This document shows positions 12,020 through 23,520 of a stretch of DNA of 64,000 nucleotides, one piece after another (position 1 is the stretch's first letter; every line of letters starts with the position of its first letter). The stretch lies in contig CM077599.1 in NCBI GenBank assembly GCA_039654915.1, positions 4,590,501-4,654,500 of the forward strand. The letters are read 5' to 3'. A program made the translations under genes and the position numbers. The stretch comes from Aquilaria yunnanensis. Taxonomy: Eukaryota > Streptophyta > Magnoliopsida > Malvales > Thymelaeaceae. Under the pieces are notes generated by a model, which did no database searches, was not told the origin of the DNA, and saw nothing but the letters and a program-made list of their open reading frames with translations.

Positions 12020-13690
12020 TCTAGGCAAGGCGTCATGAAGCAAAACGGTAGAGAGGGTGGATGGGGGATAGGTTGTCCACCCATGGGTCTCATTTCCATT
12101 TTACAGAAGCTTGGTAATGTAATCTGGACAAGCATTAGCCCCCTTTGAGATATTGTTAAAGCTACAAGAAGAAAAATGGTCTCTTGCATGCTGAATGTTT
12201 GCTACAATTGACTGTAAGGACCAATCTCGAACTTTCTCTTGGATTGGATCAAAGATTGTTTTATGGTCCTTTCAATTGTAAGATGGTCAATTTGAAGCTT
12301 AGTTGTATACCAAAAAAAAAATAAAATTGAAGCTTAGTTGCCTTCCACATTCCTTCACTCAGAGCTAAGGCTTCAATAGTCATGGCATTCAAGAGTGCCA
12401 TCCTCATTCCTCAATATAATTCCAAGACCTACTTCAAGCAACAGTCCTAAGCACCATCCATATTTAGCTTTATAACCCCTTAAGGTGGTTTAGTCCAACC
12501 TCTTGTGTTGACTAGACAAACCTCAGTAGGCCAAGAAGGCATAACCATAGCAGATCAGTACTCATTCATAGCTTTATTAATTGTCAAAATGATTGAGGCT
12601 GGATCTAGCCTTTTACGATGAAACATAGCTTCATTCAAGCCTTCCAAATATATCAACACGTATATCCTATTTTTGAAAACATCTCTCCACTATAGCCCTT
12701 TAGCCGGTTGCATATACTCATAAGTCAAGCAGCAAAAGTAGTGATCTTTTACCTCCTAACTATATAATCTAGAGCACCAAACAAAACTAGCATTGTCCAG
12801 TCACATAGGAGAATGAAATGTTCATTCGACCGGGCATTCCATAAAATATACATTGAGGGCTTTCTCTGCATTTCTTTTCGTTGAGGCTTAAATTTGTGGT
12901 AAGGCAATTTTGAAAAGGCCTCTATAGAAGGTTCAATACCTTTTTGGAGCATTTAATTTTTCAGAGGACTTTCCATAATCTTGGTTTTGGCTGAAAGTAA
13001 GAAGATGCTTTGTCTGAATGAGGGTTACTCAATTTCTGAATATAATAAGCAGACTTCACAGCCAGATTTCTAAATTTGATAGATGGCCAAAAACAACACA
13101 TTTGAATTATAAATATATGCGGAAGGTAGTTGCAAAATTGATTATCTTTTTTTCTATAGAAACCACTAATTAATGGCTAACAATTTCCACCTATCAGTAT
13201 CTGGACTTAAAATTTTGTTGACAGCCAAAGTTACAACCTAATCTGGGATATTAATAGGACCCTATGAACAACGTTGAGCTAAGTTTGGAAGCAAATGGTC
13301 CTGCAATATTTTTACAAGAGTTCCACTTTGAACTTTCCAGCAAGCATGTTGTTTGTCAAGTTTATTCTCATTAGCAAAGCTTTGATCATCCACATGAAGG
13401 CCTAGGGCCTTTAGAATCGCAAAGAAAGTTAGCTTGTGGAAACTGAATCCCTTTTAAGACTAGCCCAGAGCTTCTTAGGATGTTTAATCATCTACCAAAC
13501 CATTTTAGCAAGTAAGGCCTTATTGAATGCATCCAAGTCCCTAAAACCCAAGCTACCCATTTGCTTAAGTTGTGTTGAAGTATCCTAGTCCTCCAATAGA
13601 TCTTATTTCCCTTCTCCTAATAGCCCCACCAGAGGTCTGCTATCACAACATTCATTTTATTGCCCAACGTATATAGATGCTATAGCGTCC
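12020..13690 (-). pseudogene. Decayed LINE (L1-type): reverse transcriptase C-terminal region plus RNase H-like domain
   Basis: On the minus strand, about 13500-13570 reads LGFRDLDAFNKALLAK, a hallmark of plant LINE proteins after the reverse transcriptase domain. Around 12340-12500 the strand reads VIKLNMDGA and then TIEALALSEG after frame changes, matching plant RNase H-like (RVT_3) domains. Near 12030-12200 it reads GANACPDYI, in the place of the usual C-terminal segment of such domains. Several stops and frameshifts interrupt it, so it is inactive. The 5' part is missing or unrecognisable, and no poly-A tail or target duplication was fixed. Confidence 0.75.
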
Positions 13691-14080
13691 TAATGAGAAT
13701 GGGGAAATTTCAATCCGTCTAAATGCAGAAATTAAAGGCTAGTAATCTAGGATCTTACCCATCTAAACTCATAGTTCATCTCTCACCATTTTCAAATATA
13801 ACAAGAGCTCCCAAATTCACCTTCACATACTTAACAATGAGAATTCATACGAACTCCTCGTTCTTTCATCTACTAGGTTCTCAAATCTTTGCCATTATTG
13901 CAAGCCATAAATCTCTTCTTCAGTAGGTCCAGCAAAATTTGGCAATGGCAATTCACAAGTTGGAGTGCAGAACACATAAACCGACTCACAGTTACCAACT
14001 CCCACATAAACAGGATTGAGAAACTCTTACGTGAAGAATGATAAACTAAAGTATATTTGTTTTAATTTTCTTTTACTTAA
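13691..14080. other. Intergenic, no feature seen
   Basis: A short frame at 13723-13926 has no recognisable domain. It may be further decayed LINE or unrelated DNA. Confidence 0.4.
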
Positions 14081-14084
14081 GAGT

Positions 14085-15238
14085 AAAGTCCATGGAGGGT
14101 CCTTTCATTTATTTTTTTGTCCTAGACAGGTTACATAACTCTTTTTTGTGTTTGGATCATTTTTGTCAGTTGAGCTATTAATTTAATGGAACCTTGGTAA
14201 AAAAATGACAACTCCAGTAACCTAAAGTTTATTCATCCTGCTTCTATTATCCTAAACTTTATTCATCTTACTTTTAACACCCTAAAATTTGACATCTAAC
14301 AAATCAACCATTTGTCTTCCCCGCGCACCAACTACTTCTCTTGGTTGAAGGAAACAAAACCCATATCAGGAAAAAAACCATTACAATTGGCCTGAAAATA
14401 TGGTTGATTCATTGTTTTAATCTGGTCATGAGAAGATGGTCTCTTCTTCACTCTACCGCCCTGTCTCTGGTGCTAGCCTGTTTTCCTGGATTGATCTCAC
14501 CATCTACTGCTCCCATATCTCCCTGTCTTTTGGTTTTTATCTGTTTCCAAATTGGCTTCTACATCAATTTCCGGTATCAATTTTCACATCAATCCCTGAT
14601 GTCAATTTCTGCATCGATCTCTGGCATCAATCTCTGGCATTGATCTCCGCATCAATCTCCTTCTGAATCGGCTCCCGCATCGATCTGAATCAATTAACCT
14701 CCTTTTTCTTTTATCTCTTCTGAATCCGATTTGGATTCAGAGTTTCTAGCTCTACTCGAGTTCAAGAAAGGAATTGCAATTGACCCATCTAGCTAGGTCA
14801 GCAGCACATGGGTCACCGTTAACCGACCTGACTCCACTTCCTTCGTGGTTAAGATCGGCGCTAGGGGCAGTGCGGTGACATCACCGGTGGGGGCACGGAG
14901 GATTTGGAGGTTTCAAGGGTTTGGATTATTTGGGTGCCAAGATGGGTTTTTATAGAAGAAGAAAGAAGCATGGAGAACTGTAAAATAGTTAAATTTTCAT
15001 GGTGTTAGAAGTAGGATGAACAAAGTCTAAGGTGATAGTATTAGGATGAATGAATATTGAGGACTGGAGTTGTTATTTATCACCAACATTTTGTTAAAAT
15101 TAACGGCTCAACAAATGGAAAGGACCGAAATAGAACACAAAATATAAGGTGAGGGACCTCACTAGGACAAAATAAAGTTATTTGACCCATTTAGAACAAA
15201 AAAATAAAGTAAGGAACCCATCTAAAAAAGAATAATAT
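14085..15238. mobile_element. Probable TIR element (MULE-like), borders approximate
   Basis: The left end (from about 14090: GGGTCCTTTCATTTATTTTT) and the reverse complement of the right end share a series of words over about 200 bp, such as TTTTTTTGT, GTCCTAG, GACAACTCCAGT/AACAACTCCAGT and TTCATCCT. These terminal repeats face each other around a 0.7 kb centre. The centre has a repeated ATCTCTGGCATCAAT-like stretch (14580-14660) and a GC-richer part (14750-14940) that could be captured gene DNA. I could not fix a target duplication, so class and limits are provisional. Confidence 0.55.
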
Positions 15239-16036
15239 TTTTAATTGAGTGTTAGTCGAAGATCATTATATCAAATGATTGCCTTAATTCGGATTCGAGT
15301 TTCATGTTTCAGAAACATTGCCTCCTTTTATAATTATAACTAGTTGGTTGGTTTAGATTATGTGTAATATCTGAATATAGTCCCCTTACTTTATGGGTCA
15401 TCTTAAAGTGGGCCCTTACATTTAAATATACATATTAAAGTTCTCTATGTCTCTTAACATGTCCTATTTTGGTCCCTTTTGGCAGTTGAACCATTATTTT
15501 GAATGAAAAATGCCTATGTGACACTAACTCTGCCACTTGGCATGCTATGTCATAACAATAAGTGACTAGTATAGAAGAATAATAAAATATGTGGCTAAAA
15601 TTGATAGAAAAACACAATCTTAAGGACTTAAGATGTACATTAACCTACACTCTTCTTTATCCCCAATCCTTGACTACCTCCACCATCCACGCTGCCGCCC
15701 ACCTCCGCCTCTCTGCTGCCTACTTTCCCGCTGGCTCTTCCTTTAGCCTGTCGCTTCTTTTTCACCTCTCGGTACACGCCTCTGCTCTTTTTTCCCACCT
15801 CTAGCCTATTGAGTCCAACTCCTTTGTCTCGTTTTTTCCTGTCCCCATCTTATCCCCTACTTTATCTAACTGCCACGTGTTCTAGTTAAGTCAAAACTTA
15901 ATTTTGGAGTTATATAGAAACAGAATGAAACGGAGACGTCAAATGCTAAAGGAAATAAAAAAAACTAGAGGAGGAGATGAAAATAAATAGAAACCTTGAC
16001 CCAACACACTAATTGGAGACTTTATTTTTTAATCCT

Positions 16037-16362
16037 TCAAGTTCTCAGTTTCATGCAGAAATGGATGTTGAAGCAACTCCTTAACTTCTTAGCCGTTCAC
16101 CACTGTGTCGTATCTCTTCCCAAGCACTTTCGCACAAAGTCCTTTGCTTTCTCGGAAAATCACCCGGGAATCTCCAGCGACTCACCTGAAAACCCAATTT
16201 GATAAAGAGCCAACACCAGATCATTCAGCTCCGGCCATGGTGAATTTTCAGTACCTATTTTGATGATCATGCACCCCATAGCCCATATGTCAGCAGCAAA
16301 CCCTGTTCTTCCCCATGAGCCACCTACGGCGCCATGAACGCCGGCGTGCCGGAAAATACTAA
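16037..16362 (-). pseudogene. MAPKKK-type protein kinase fragment (subdomains VIII-XI), broken
   Basis: On the minus strand the reading GTPAFMAP, then VAHGEEQG, FAADIWAMGCMII, NSPWPELND, LYQIGFSGESLEIPG, FSEKAKDFVRKCLGRD and finally KELLQHPFLHE follows the C-terminal kinase lobe of plant MAPKKK17/18-like proteins. That lobe includes the P+1 loop, the invariant Asp of subdomain IX and the C-terminal helix region. Damage is clear: TAG replaces the Glu of the APE motif, TGA follows IPG, and there are frameshifts before FAAD and before KELLQ. No N-terminal lobe is present. It is therefore a nonfunctional fragment. Confidence 0.82.
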
Positions 16363-16439
16363 GGTGGTTCTAGCGATCCCTACGTCCCCGTTCTGGTTTT
16401 CTTTGTATTGATTTTCTTTGTTTTTTAGGGTTTGGCTTA

Positions 16440-17300
16440 TCATGTCTTGATTTCAATCTCAGCTTCCTATTTCGGATTTAGAGTCCTGCCTTCCTGGAGT
16501 TCTTCGTTTGGATAAAAAATGGAGGCTTTCATCGAGCTATAAGACCTCTTTGCGTAAAATCCAGAGCAATTCTCTGACAAACTCACCTGGATTTGTTCTA
16601 GGTGCCCCCCGTCGAAGTCCTTGCTCGTCGGGTTGCCTAGAGTTTCATGGTTGTAGCTCAATGTGGTGCTCGGTGTGTCTCGTTTTCCCTCCAAATGCCT
16701 GGATGCTACCGACAACAACTCCAAAGCGATTGTTCTTGAGTTTCTCCGAGCAATCCCTTCGTCGTTCCGCCTCTCCTTCTAGCCACAGTCCTTTGGCTCG
16801 AAATTTATTTCTGACTTCTACATTGATTTCCTTGGGTATCTGTCGGAAGCGGTCGAATTGTCCTCAAAATTTAGCGTAGAGATTGCCGAGTTCATGGGAA
16901 AGGTGGTTCACGGGAGTGTTCTTTCCGTTTGCACCGTTACCTTATTAATTTCAATATTAAATTTGAGTTAAGTATGTACACGTGGCATAAAAATAGAAAA
17001 TGGGACATGTAGGGGACAGAGAAATTCGGGACAGAAGAATTGGACTCCAGCCTATTGCCCTTTTTCAACCTCTCGATAACAACCTTGCCTCTCGTTCCCC
17101 ACCTCCAACCCGTCAGTGAAAATTGAGGAATTAAGGAGATTTCTTCCTCCAGCTCGTCACCCCTCTCCCACCTTTCAATACCTACCTCACATATCCTTCC
17201 CCACTTTCAACCCCTTGGCGAAAATCAAGGAATCGATGAGATTTCTCTGAGAAATCGTAACCATTCTAATCAAATTGGCCACCACCTGAGAAAAAAAGGA
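16440..17300. other. GC-richer unrecognised DNA with short open frames
   Basis: Open frames lie at 16508-16879 (+) and 16467-16724 (-), but neither resembles a family I know. The composition differs from the AT-rich flanks and suggests decayed gene sequence, possibly part of the same captured block as the kinase fragment. Confidence 0.3.
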
Positions 17301-17840
17301 GTCAGATGCGGTGGCATTTTTCAGAGGATTCGTCCTCACACCTTCCTCCAATTATTCTCGTCACTGGGTTTCTTTTTCATCCGCTGAGCATGTCTGCCAT
17401 GGAAGAAGCATGAGTTCAACCTCTGTAGCTTTTTCTTTTCTTTATGGTCAGAGGAGCTCTAGAAACCAGCGGAACTCCAGAATGTGCGAATTCTCTCCAC
17501 CGTTGCTTTCCCCCTTCATATTGGGGATTTGGAGATGAAGATAAATTTTGGGTTAACTTAAATCTCTAAAATTATGTGTTAGTTTCAGTTTCAGCTAGAA
17601 GTTTTTTTATAGTCATTTATTATTATAAAATAGAATGTTACGTGGCATTTATATTACCACATTAACATTTAAATTTTTACATTATTAACTTTTAACTGAA
17701 ATAACGGAAAAATTGATGGAATAGACTCTGGTAGGACACATATTGAAAGGTTAGGAACTTTATGATGATACAAAGTGACATAAGTAACCATTTAAGACAA
17801 GTGTTAAAGTTAAGAGACCATCAAACTTTTACCTTTTAAA

Positions 17841-18267
17841 TTGGATATGATGAGGTGTAAGGTCAGTTATGATTTTTTCGTATGATTCTTATATACAACA
17901 AGTATAGAAGTAAAATATATCTTTCAAATTTTTGTTGTTTTCTAACAAATGACACCAACATACATTTCTTGTATGATCGTTCAATTTTATTTATGGATGC
18001 AAAAAGTAGTAAAGAATATATTACAGGGGTGCGGAATAAATGAGTCGACGAAAAACTCACTCAAAACAATTGTGTTTTATCCGAAAATACTTTGCGTGTC
18101 TAGTCAGCCTACTAGCTTAAGTAAAAGAAGTTAGGAAAGAAGAGAAATCACGTTGAGGTTCCGTCTTCAACATAAAGCCAGAAGCTGGTCACATGGAAGT
18201 TCGCTAGACCAAACACGAAAGAGAAATAATAATTATTATTTAAATGTTTGGTTAACAGCCTGTTAAA
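17841..18267. other. Intergenic, no feature seen
   Basis: AT-rich, with short frames on both strands and no recognisable domain or repeat. Confidence 0.45.
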
Positions 18268-19735
18268 TAGTGATGTTAATGGTCCAGATTTGGGGCAGGT
18301 AGAATAATTTTTAAACCTTACCCGTAATATAAAGACCCAGTTTATTTAGACTTAATCTAACTTCATCTTCTCTACTTTTTTTACTGTTCATTGACCATAC
18401 ACCATAAGGTTTTTAACTATTCCTGGTTTTATTTACTATTTACAACTTATGCTATTGTACCTAATTTCCACCTTTCCCACAGCACCACCGCCGACTTCGT
18501 CTCCTCCTTCTAACCGGCAGCCACGATTGTCCAAAATTATCTTTCATCGCACATCTTCTTCATCTTCATGATGAATCAAGGATCAAAATCGGAAGAAATC
18601 AATTTCAAAATTCTTACACCAGGTTCACGAGTCACCTCTTGAAATTCCTTAATAACCTATACTTCCTTTTCTCTTAATTTGGTACGAATTTATGTAGTCA
18701 AACCTTGCCCAGATCCGATTGGACCCATTAACTCGATCAACCCATCACAAGTTGCATCTAATTCCCTTTTGCTACTTTCTTCGTCATTCCATTGGTCATT
18801 CGATTCGCTGCCAGATAGTTTATAAGCATTGAGACAGTGTTGGACAAAATCAACCGTGAGAAGCCTCCATGGTCGACCTCAATCCATGTGTGTGTGGATC
18901 TAGCGGCAAATTGGGGGATCCAATTGATTAGCAGCAAATGGTGCTATGATGATCTCCTTTTTAGAGGCGGCTAGAGGAAACAAGAAGACAGGGCTGCGGT
19001 TGGTGGAAGCGGGAGGACAGGGTAGTGACTAGATGAAACGGAAGCACTGGACAGCAGCCTTAAGGGTGGTCGGTGGGGGTGAGACGGGGAGGGTAGGTAC
19101 AATGGCAAAGTTCGTAAATAGCTTCTAAAAACATAGCTTAATGCAAATTCAGTGGACCATAGTCAGTGAACAGTTAAAAAAAAAAAAAGGAACTTAATCT
19201 GGATTTAGCCTAAATGAATTGGCTGAAAAGCTCAACACAAACCCTCCCCGCAACCTGTAGCGGATAGAATTTTTTCCCTCAAACCCTCCCCACATTAGAG
19301 CAGGTAGGTCGAATATTATACCCACAATTTTTGTACAAGTAATCACATAATATAAAATTAAAACTAAAGAAAGCATGACATGCTTAAATAGACAACATAA
19401 TTGAAAACAAAGTAGCCTAGTCATATGATTATGAATTTTAAGGTCTATTACGTTAGAATTGTATTATATATTTGGGTTGTGTAGGAATAGAATTTGGTAT
19501 ATATATATAATATATGTAATATTTTATATACTTATATGTTATGTATAATATGAGGATGGGGTACAGGCCAGGTTGACCCATAAACTTGTACCATTCCCGT
19601 ACCCTGCGAGTACAAAAATAAAAAAAATACCCGAATTTGACACAAACCCGTCCAATTGAAAAAACAAAAAAAACCTACCCATTGGGTAAAACAGGATAGG
19701 ATACCCACGGGTAAAGGTTTAAATTGACATCCCTA
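18268..19735. mobile_element. hAT-like nonautonomous element, split by another TIR element
   Basis: The left end reads TAGTGATGTTAAT and the right end ATTGACATCCCTA, the inverted pattern of common plant hAT MITEs. Flanking 8-mers CTGTTAAA and CCCTTAAA match at 6 of 8 positions. Subterminal DNA carries repeated GGGTA/TACCC and GGGGCAGGTA/CCCTCCCC words. The interior is interrupted by the element at 18359-19191. No transposase is present. Confidence 0.6.
18359..19191. mobile_element. TIR element nested in the hAT-like element, with exact 9-bp duplication
   Basis: The 9-mer ACTTAATCT occurs on both sides, at 18350-18358 and 19192-19200. The ends carry ACTGTTCATTGAC on the left and GTCAGTGAACAGT on the right, an inverted repeat close to each border next to T-rich and A-rich runs. 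Length is 833 bp. The interior has GC-richer pieces (18480-18560 and 18880-19100) that could be transduplicated gene DNA, but I do not recognise them. A 9-bp duplication suggests a Mutator-type element. Confidence 0.65.
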
Positions 19736-19859
19736 CCCTTAAAAAAAAGGCATAAAGGTTGTCAATAATTTGATAGTCAACATTCATACATGGAAGGGGG
19801 AAAAATGAGTAGCTATACGGTACATCGAGTGCACTAATGTATATCTCACTCTCGTATTT

Positions 19860-20540
19860 TATGGATCAATACATCTATATGAGTAGAACAACAAGTTTTG
19901 CTATATGGACACCATTGTATAGAACAACACATTTGTATTAATGGAACAACAATTTCTACTGAAATGAACAACAAAATTTATGAACAACATATTTTATAAA
20001 ATGAACAGCATATTACAAAATAACACATTATTTCCAAAAGTGCCACTGTGCTTAAATAACACATCTCACGAAATGAGCAACAATTTTTACTAAACGGAAC
20101 ATGTCATATTACAAAATAGCACAATTGTTTGAATGGAACATCACTTCTTATAAAACGAAACAATATTATTTGTGAACAATGTATCTTACCAAACAAACAA
20201 CATAATTGTATAAATAGCATAACACTTCTACTGAATAAGATACCATTATTTACGAACAACACATCTTATAAAATAAATAACATAGTATAGAACAATACAT
20301 ATATATGAATAAAACAACATTGTTTATAGAATATCATTTCTTACGAAGTAAATAATATATTGAAGAACAATATATTTGTGTAAACTGAATAACACATTTA
20401 TACTAATTAAACAACACTTTCTACTAAAAGGAACAATATTATTTATAGAACAATAATTTTCACTGAATGAATAACATATTACGGAACAACATGCTTGTAC
20501 AAATGGAACATCATTTCTTAGTAAAAAACAGGAACAACAT
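19860..20540. repeat. Degenerate short repeats built on GAACAACA/ACTAAA words
   Basis: Phrases such as GAACAACACAT, TTACTAAA, AAATGGAACA and AACAATATTATTTA recur every few tens of bases with many differences. The pattern is irregular, so it is an old, diverged low-complexity array rather than a clean satellite. No coding potential was seen. Confidence 0.6.
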
Positions 20541-20639
20541 AAATGCTTACTAAAAGAGGTGTTTTTTCTATTTACTAAAAATATAACAAAAAGAGGTGTC
20601 CAGTCATTTTTTTATGCATAGCGTCAACTCGTATTCAGG

Positions 20640-21115
20640 AAAAATCAAGCAAAATCACACAACCACATAAAGAAATGTAGAAGAAGTTTATTTTAGTGAT
20701 TAGGCTGCAGCTATTGGCTCGGATTCTTTAGCAACTTGTTCTTTAGCTGCAGGTGCCTCTTCTGTGGGTATGGGTGAAGCTTAGTCTCCGTGAGCTCCAA
20801 TTTCTTTATAGCAGCAGGGCCTTTATTTGTAGTGCAGTTTCTCAACGATTTCCAGCAGAACAACTAAAGCTGTGCCTCGTCCACTCTGACCAGAACCGGG
20901 AGGTCCGGAATTTTGTGCTGGAGCCTGTTCGAGGTGTCTAAAATTTGCCCCCAATTCGGGTGGCTCTGGTCGGGATCCTCCTGGATGTCATCATCGGAGA
21001 TCGACCGCGCGAGGCGAGGCAGATTTAGGGCAAGGCTCAAATCCAAAGAATGGAGAGCCAAATTCAAACGAGAAAATCCATCGCTGCCCTGTTCCAGCCA
21101 ACCTAGAACATAGAG
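20640..21115 (-). pseudogene. Possible gene fragment or processed pseudogene, unidentified
   Basis: The minus strand reads EEAPAAKEQVAKESEPIAAA and then a stop near 20704, followed by an AAAATAAA-like signal at about 20688. Upstream, another short frame reads SGPPGSGQSGRGTALVVLLE. The Ala/Glu/Lys-rich C terminus looks like real protein, but stops separate the segments and I cannot name the family. GC content is well above the flanks. It may be a decayed retrocopy. Confidence 0.35.
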
Positions 21116-21959
21116 GCTGTAGCGGAAAAGAAGATTCTCCAGCTATTGAGATTGTCGTCCTCGGAGGCTAGTGCCGACTGAAACAAGAGAGTGAGGCAAG
21201 AAAAATACAGAACGATTTGAGAATCGGGAAGAATGAGAAGAAAAAAGGAGAGATAAAAAGCAAATGACACGATCGTAAATATATTCAATGCAAGGGGTGT
21301 TCCGTTTGCCCAGGAGTACTTAACCTTTAGCCTAACGACAAATACTATGAGATATTTTCTCTTTTTTACAAAAACTGGCAATTTAATTATTCATAATAAT
21401 TAATTTATAATTTTATTTTTTTAAAAATTATAATTTTTAAATATTATTTTTAAAAAATTTATTTAATATATATTAATATAAATATGTTAAAATTAAACTT
21501 CGAGTAAAAAGGATAAAAAGATCCATTAATGTAAAATGAAAAGAGTACTAGTTTATTTAATTTCGCACGTGATCTCTTATCGCTAGGCAAGCCTATTTGC
21601 CGTATTTGACGAAACAAATACGTTGGAAGTTTTGACGGCATCTGACATCTCTACATAAAATAACAATATAACATACCCATATATTAAAATATAAGCGAAA
21701 GTTATACCAACGTCTCTGTTATTATATTATTATTATGTTCTAAATATCAATATTGGTATAGTTGAGTGAACAGTAACTCAGTTTTGGGCTGGTTGAGCCA
21801 AGTTGATTTTGAGCCACGGTTCAGTAGTTTTTTTTTTAGTTTTGACTTTTTTTTGTGGCTTTTTTAAGGATTAATTTGCTCTTTTTTAAGTTTTATCTCA
21901 TTTCATAAAGCACTTGCCTTTTATGAGGGGCTAGGTTGTAATTTTCCCGGTTTTCATCT
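21116..21959. other. AT-rich intergenic DNA, no feature seen
   Basis: Apart from higher GC near 21120-21200, which may belong to the preceding pseudogene, there is only AT-rich sequence with short meaningless frames. Confidence 0.45.
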
Positions 21960-23520
21960 ATCTCACATTTTTTTCCGGGTTAAAACACAATTTTATTCCC
22001 TAACTTTCTAATTTTTTTTTTTTACCTGAGTTACGTCCATGTTACATTTTAGTCCAAGAATTTTATATCTATTTAATCAAATCTTCTATTTGTTTTCTTG
22101 GCCTCTAAGTTTTTCTTTTTGTTATTTTTTTATGTACTATCTTCTAAAGTAAGACATTGGTAACCATAATTTATTTATTTTTTAGTTAAAATTTATTTAT
22201 TTTTAGTTAAACCATTTTTTATTTTCATTAAGTCAATTTTTAAATCCTTAATGTATAAAGCTTTTACATTTTTTTTTGTCTTGATCCTAACTTTTTTTTA
22301 TTGATTTTGTTTATTGTTGTTTTCTAAAATGAAGCTTTAATCATTATTTCTATCATTATTCTTTCATTATTGATTATTAAGATTTATAACTTCAATTATT
22401 TATTTCAAACTCTATAGTTTAATAAAGCAATTTGGTCCATAATTATTAAATTTGATAGTAAATTTTTCATTGATATTAAAAATTAGATTTTGTGCTAATA
22501 GAAGATGAAAATTTTTATTAAATTGTTTTTAATTAACAGACAAAATATGCATTGTCTCGAGGCATGTAACATGTTTTGTGTCACACTGTTATTATTAAAA
22601 TTTATTACAAAAAATATTCACTATAATGTGCAAGTCACCAAACCTCCCCATTTGTTCTCTAATTTTTTTTTATTATCTTCTAAAACAAAATATTGGTAAC
22701 CATGATTTGTTTCGTTTATGTTTTTTGTTGTAGTATTTTTTACTTCAGTCTCCACCTAACAATGTGTGAACATTATTTTGTTCCAAAATTACAAAGGCTG
22801 AAACTTGAAAGCATATTTTTTTGTTATATTAAGTCTCTATGTCTTTCTATGAATTTATGCAATGATCATATGAACCGCCACAACGCGCAGCCTCCATACA
22901 CCTCGTTATATAATAAAAGACATTTTTTGCTATTGTTCAAATGAACAATAATTAACAGTGTCTTTCTGGTTTTGCCCCTCTTTTTTTGGTTGGGCTGTGG
23001 CCTACCCTTTCATGTCCTTTTTTTTTTTGTGCGATTGCTTATTTTAGAAGTTTGGGTAAATTTTCTGAAGAAAGTATCTTTTTGAGGACCTGTCTTGCTA
23101 TTCTCCCACATTCATTTTGTTTCACATTTCTCTTTGGTAAAACGTGTTTCCAGTTTCTATATTGTTTCTGTTTCCCTTATTAGACCCTGAGTTTCATTAG
23201 CTTGGCATTTTGGACCCTAAACTTAGTAACTACTTAATTATAGTGTTTTTATTTGATCCCTTGGTTCTTTTTTTTTTTTATATGGTGTGTTGTTTTCTAA
23301 ACTAAAACATTGGTCACCATGGTTTATTTATTTTGTTAGTGAAATAGAGCTTTTTTCTTTAACTTTTCCTAATTTAATTGTTAAACTCTTAATGCATAAA
23401 GTTTTTTACATTTTCTTTTTGGGTTCACAAACTAATTTTATTGCTTTTATTCATTATTATTTTGCTTGATATTGTGACCGCCGCAATGCGCGGGCTTTTT
23501 AAACCTCATTTGATCTACTA
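21960..23520. repeat. Three diverged copies of one AT-rich repeat, two with a GC-rich boundary motif
   Basis: The phrase TTCTAAA then ACATTGGT(A/C)ACCAT then TTTATTTATTTT occurs near 22143, 22676 (as ATATTGGTAACCATG) and 23296. In the first and third copies the following DNA also matches (TTAATG(T/C)ATAAAG then TTTTACATTTT). GC-rich boundary words occur at about 22872 (CCGCCACAACGCGCAG) and 23477 (CCGCCGCAATGCGCGGG), each followed by CCTC and TATATAA. The palindromic GCGC words recall Helitron ends in plants, but I found no certain 5' TC or 3' CTRR border. The class is unresolved. Confidence 0.5.

Larger units (their letters stand above)
15375..17840. mobile_element. Possible TIR-bounded element carrying a kinase gene fragment
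   Basis: The left flank (15375-15560) and the reverse complement of the right flank (17600-17840) share layout and short words such as CTCTTAAC and ATAAAGTTC. The similarity is weak. The interior contains pieces of higher GC, including a MAPKKK fragment at 16037-16362 and an unrecognised stretch at 16440-16900. No target duplication was established, so this is a candidate Pack-MULE only. Confidence 0.35.

Noticed and set aside
14341..14666. Overlapping frames of 100 and 76 codons
   Set aside because: They run through a repeated ATCTCTGGCATCAAT-like stretch and have no recognisable domain.
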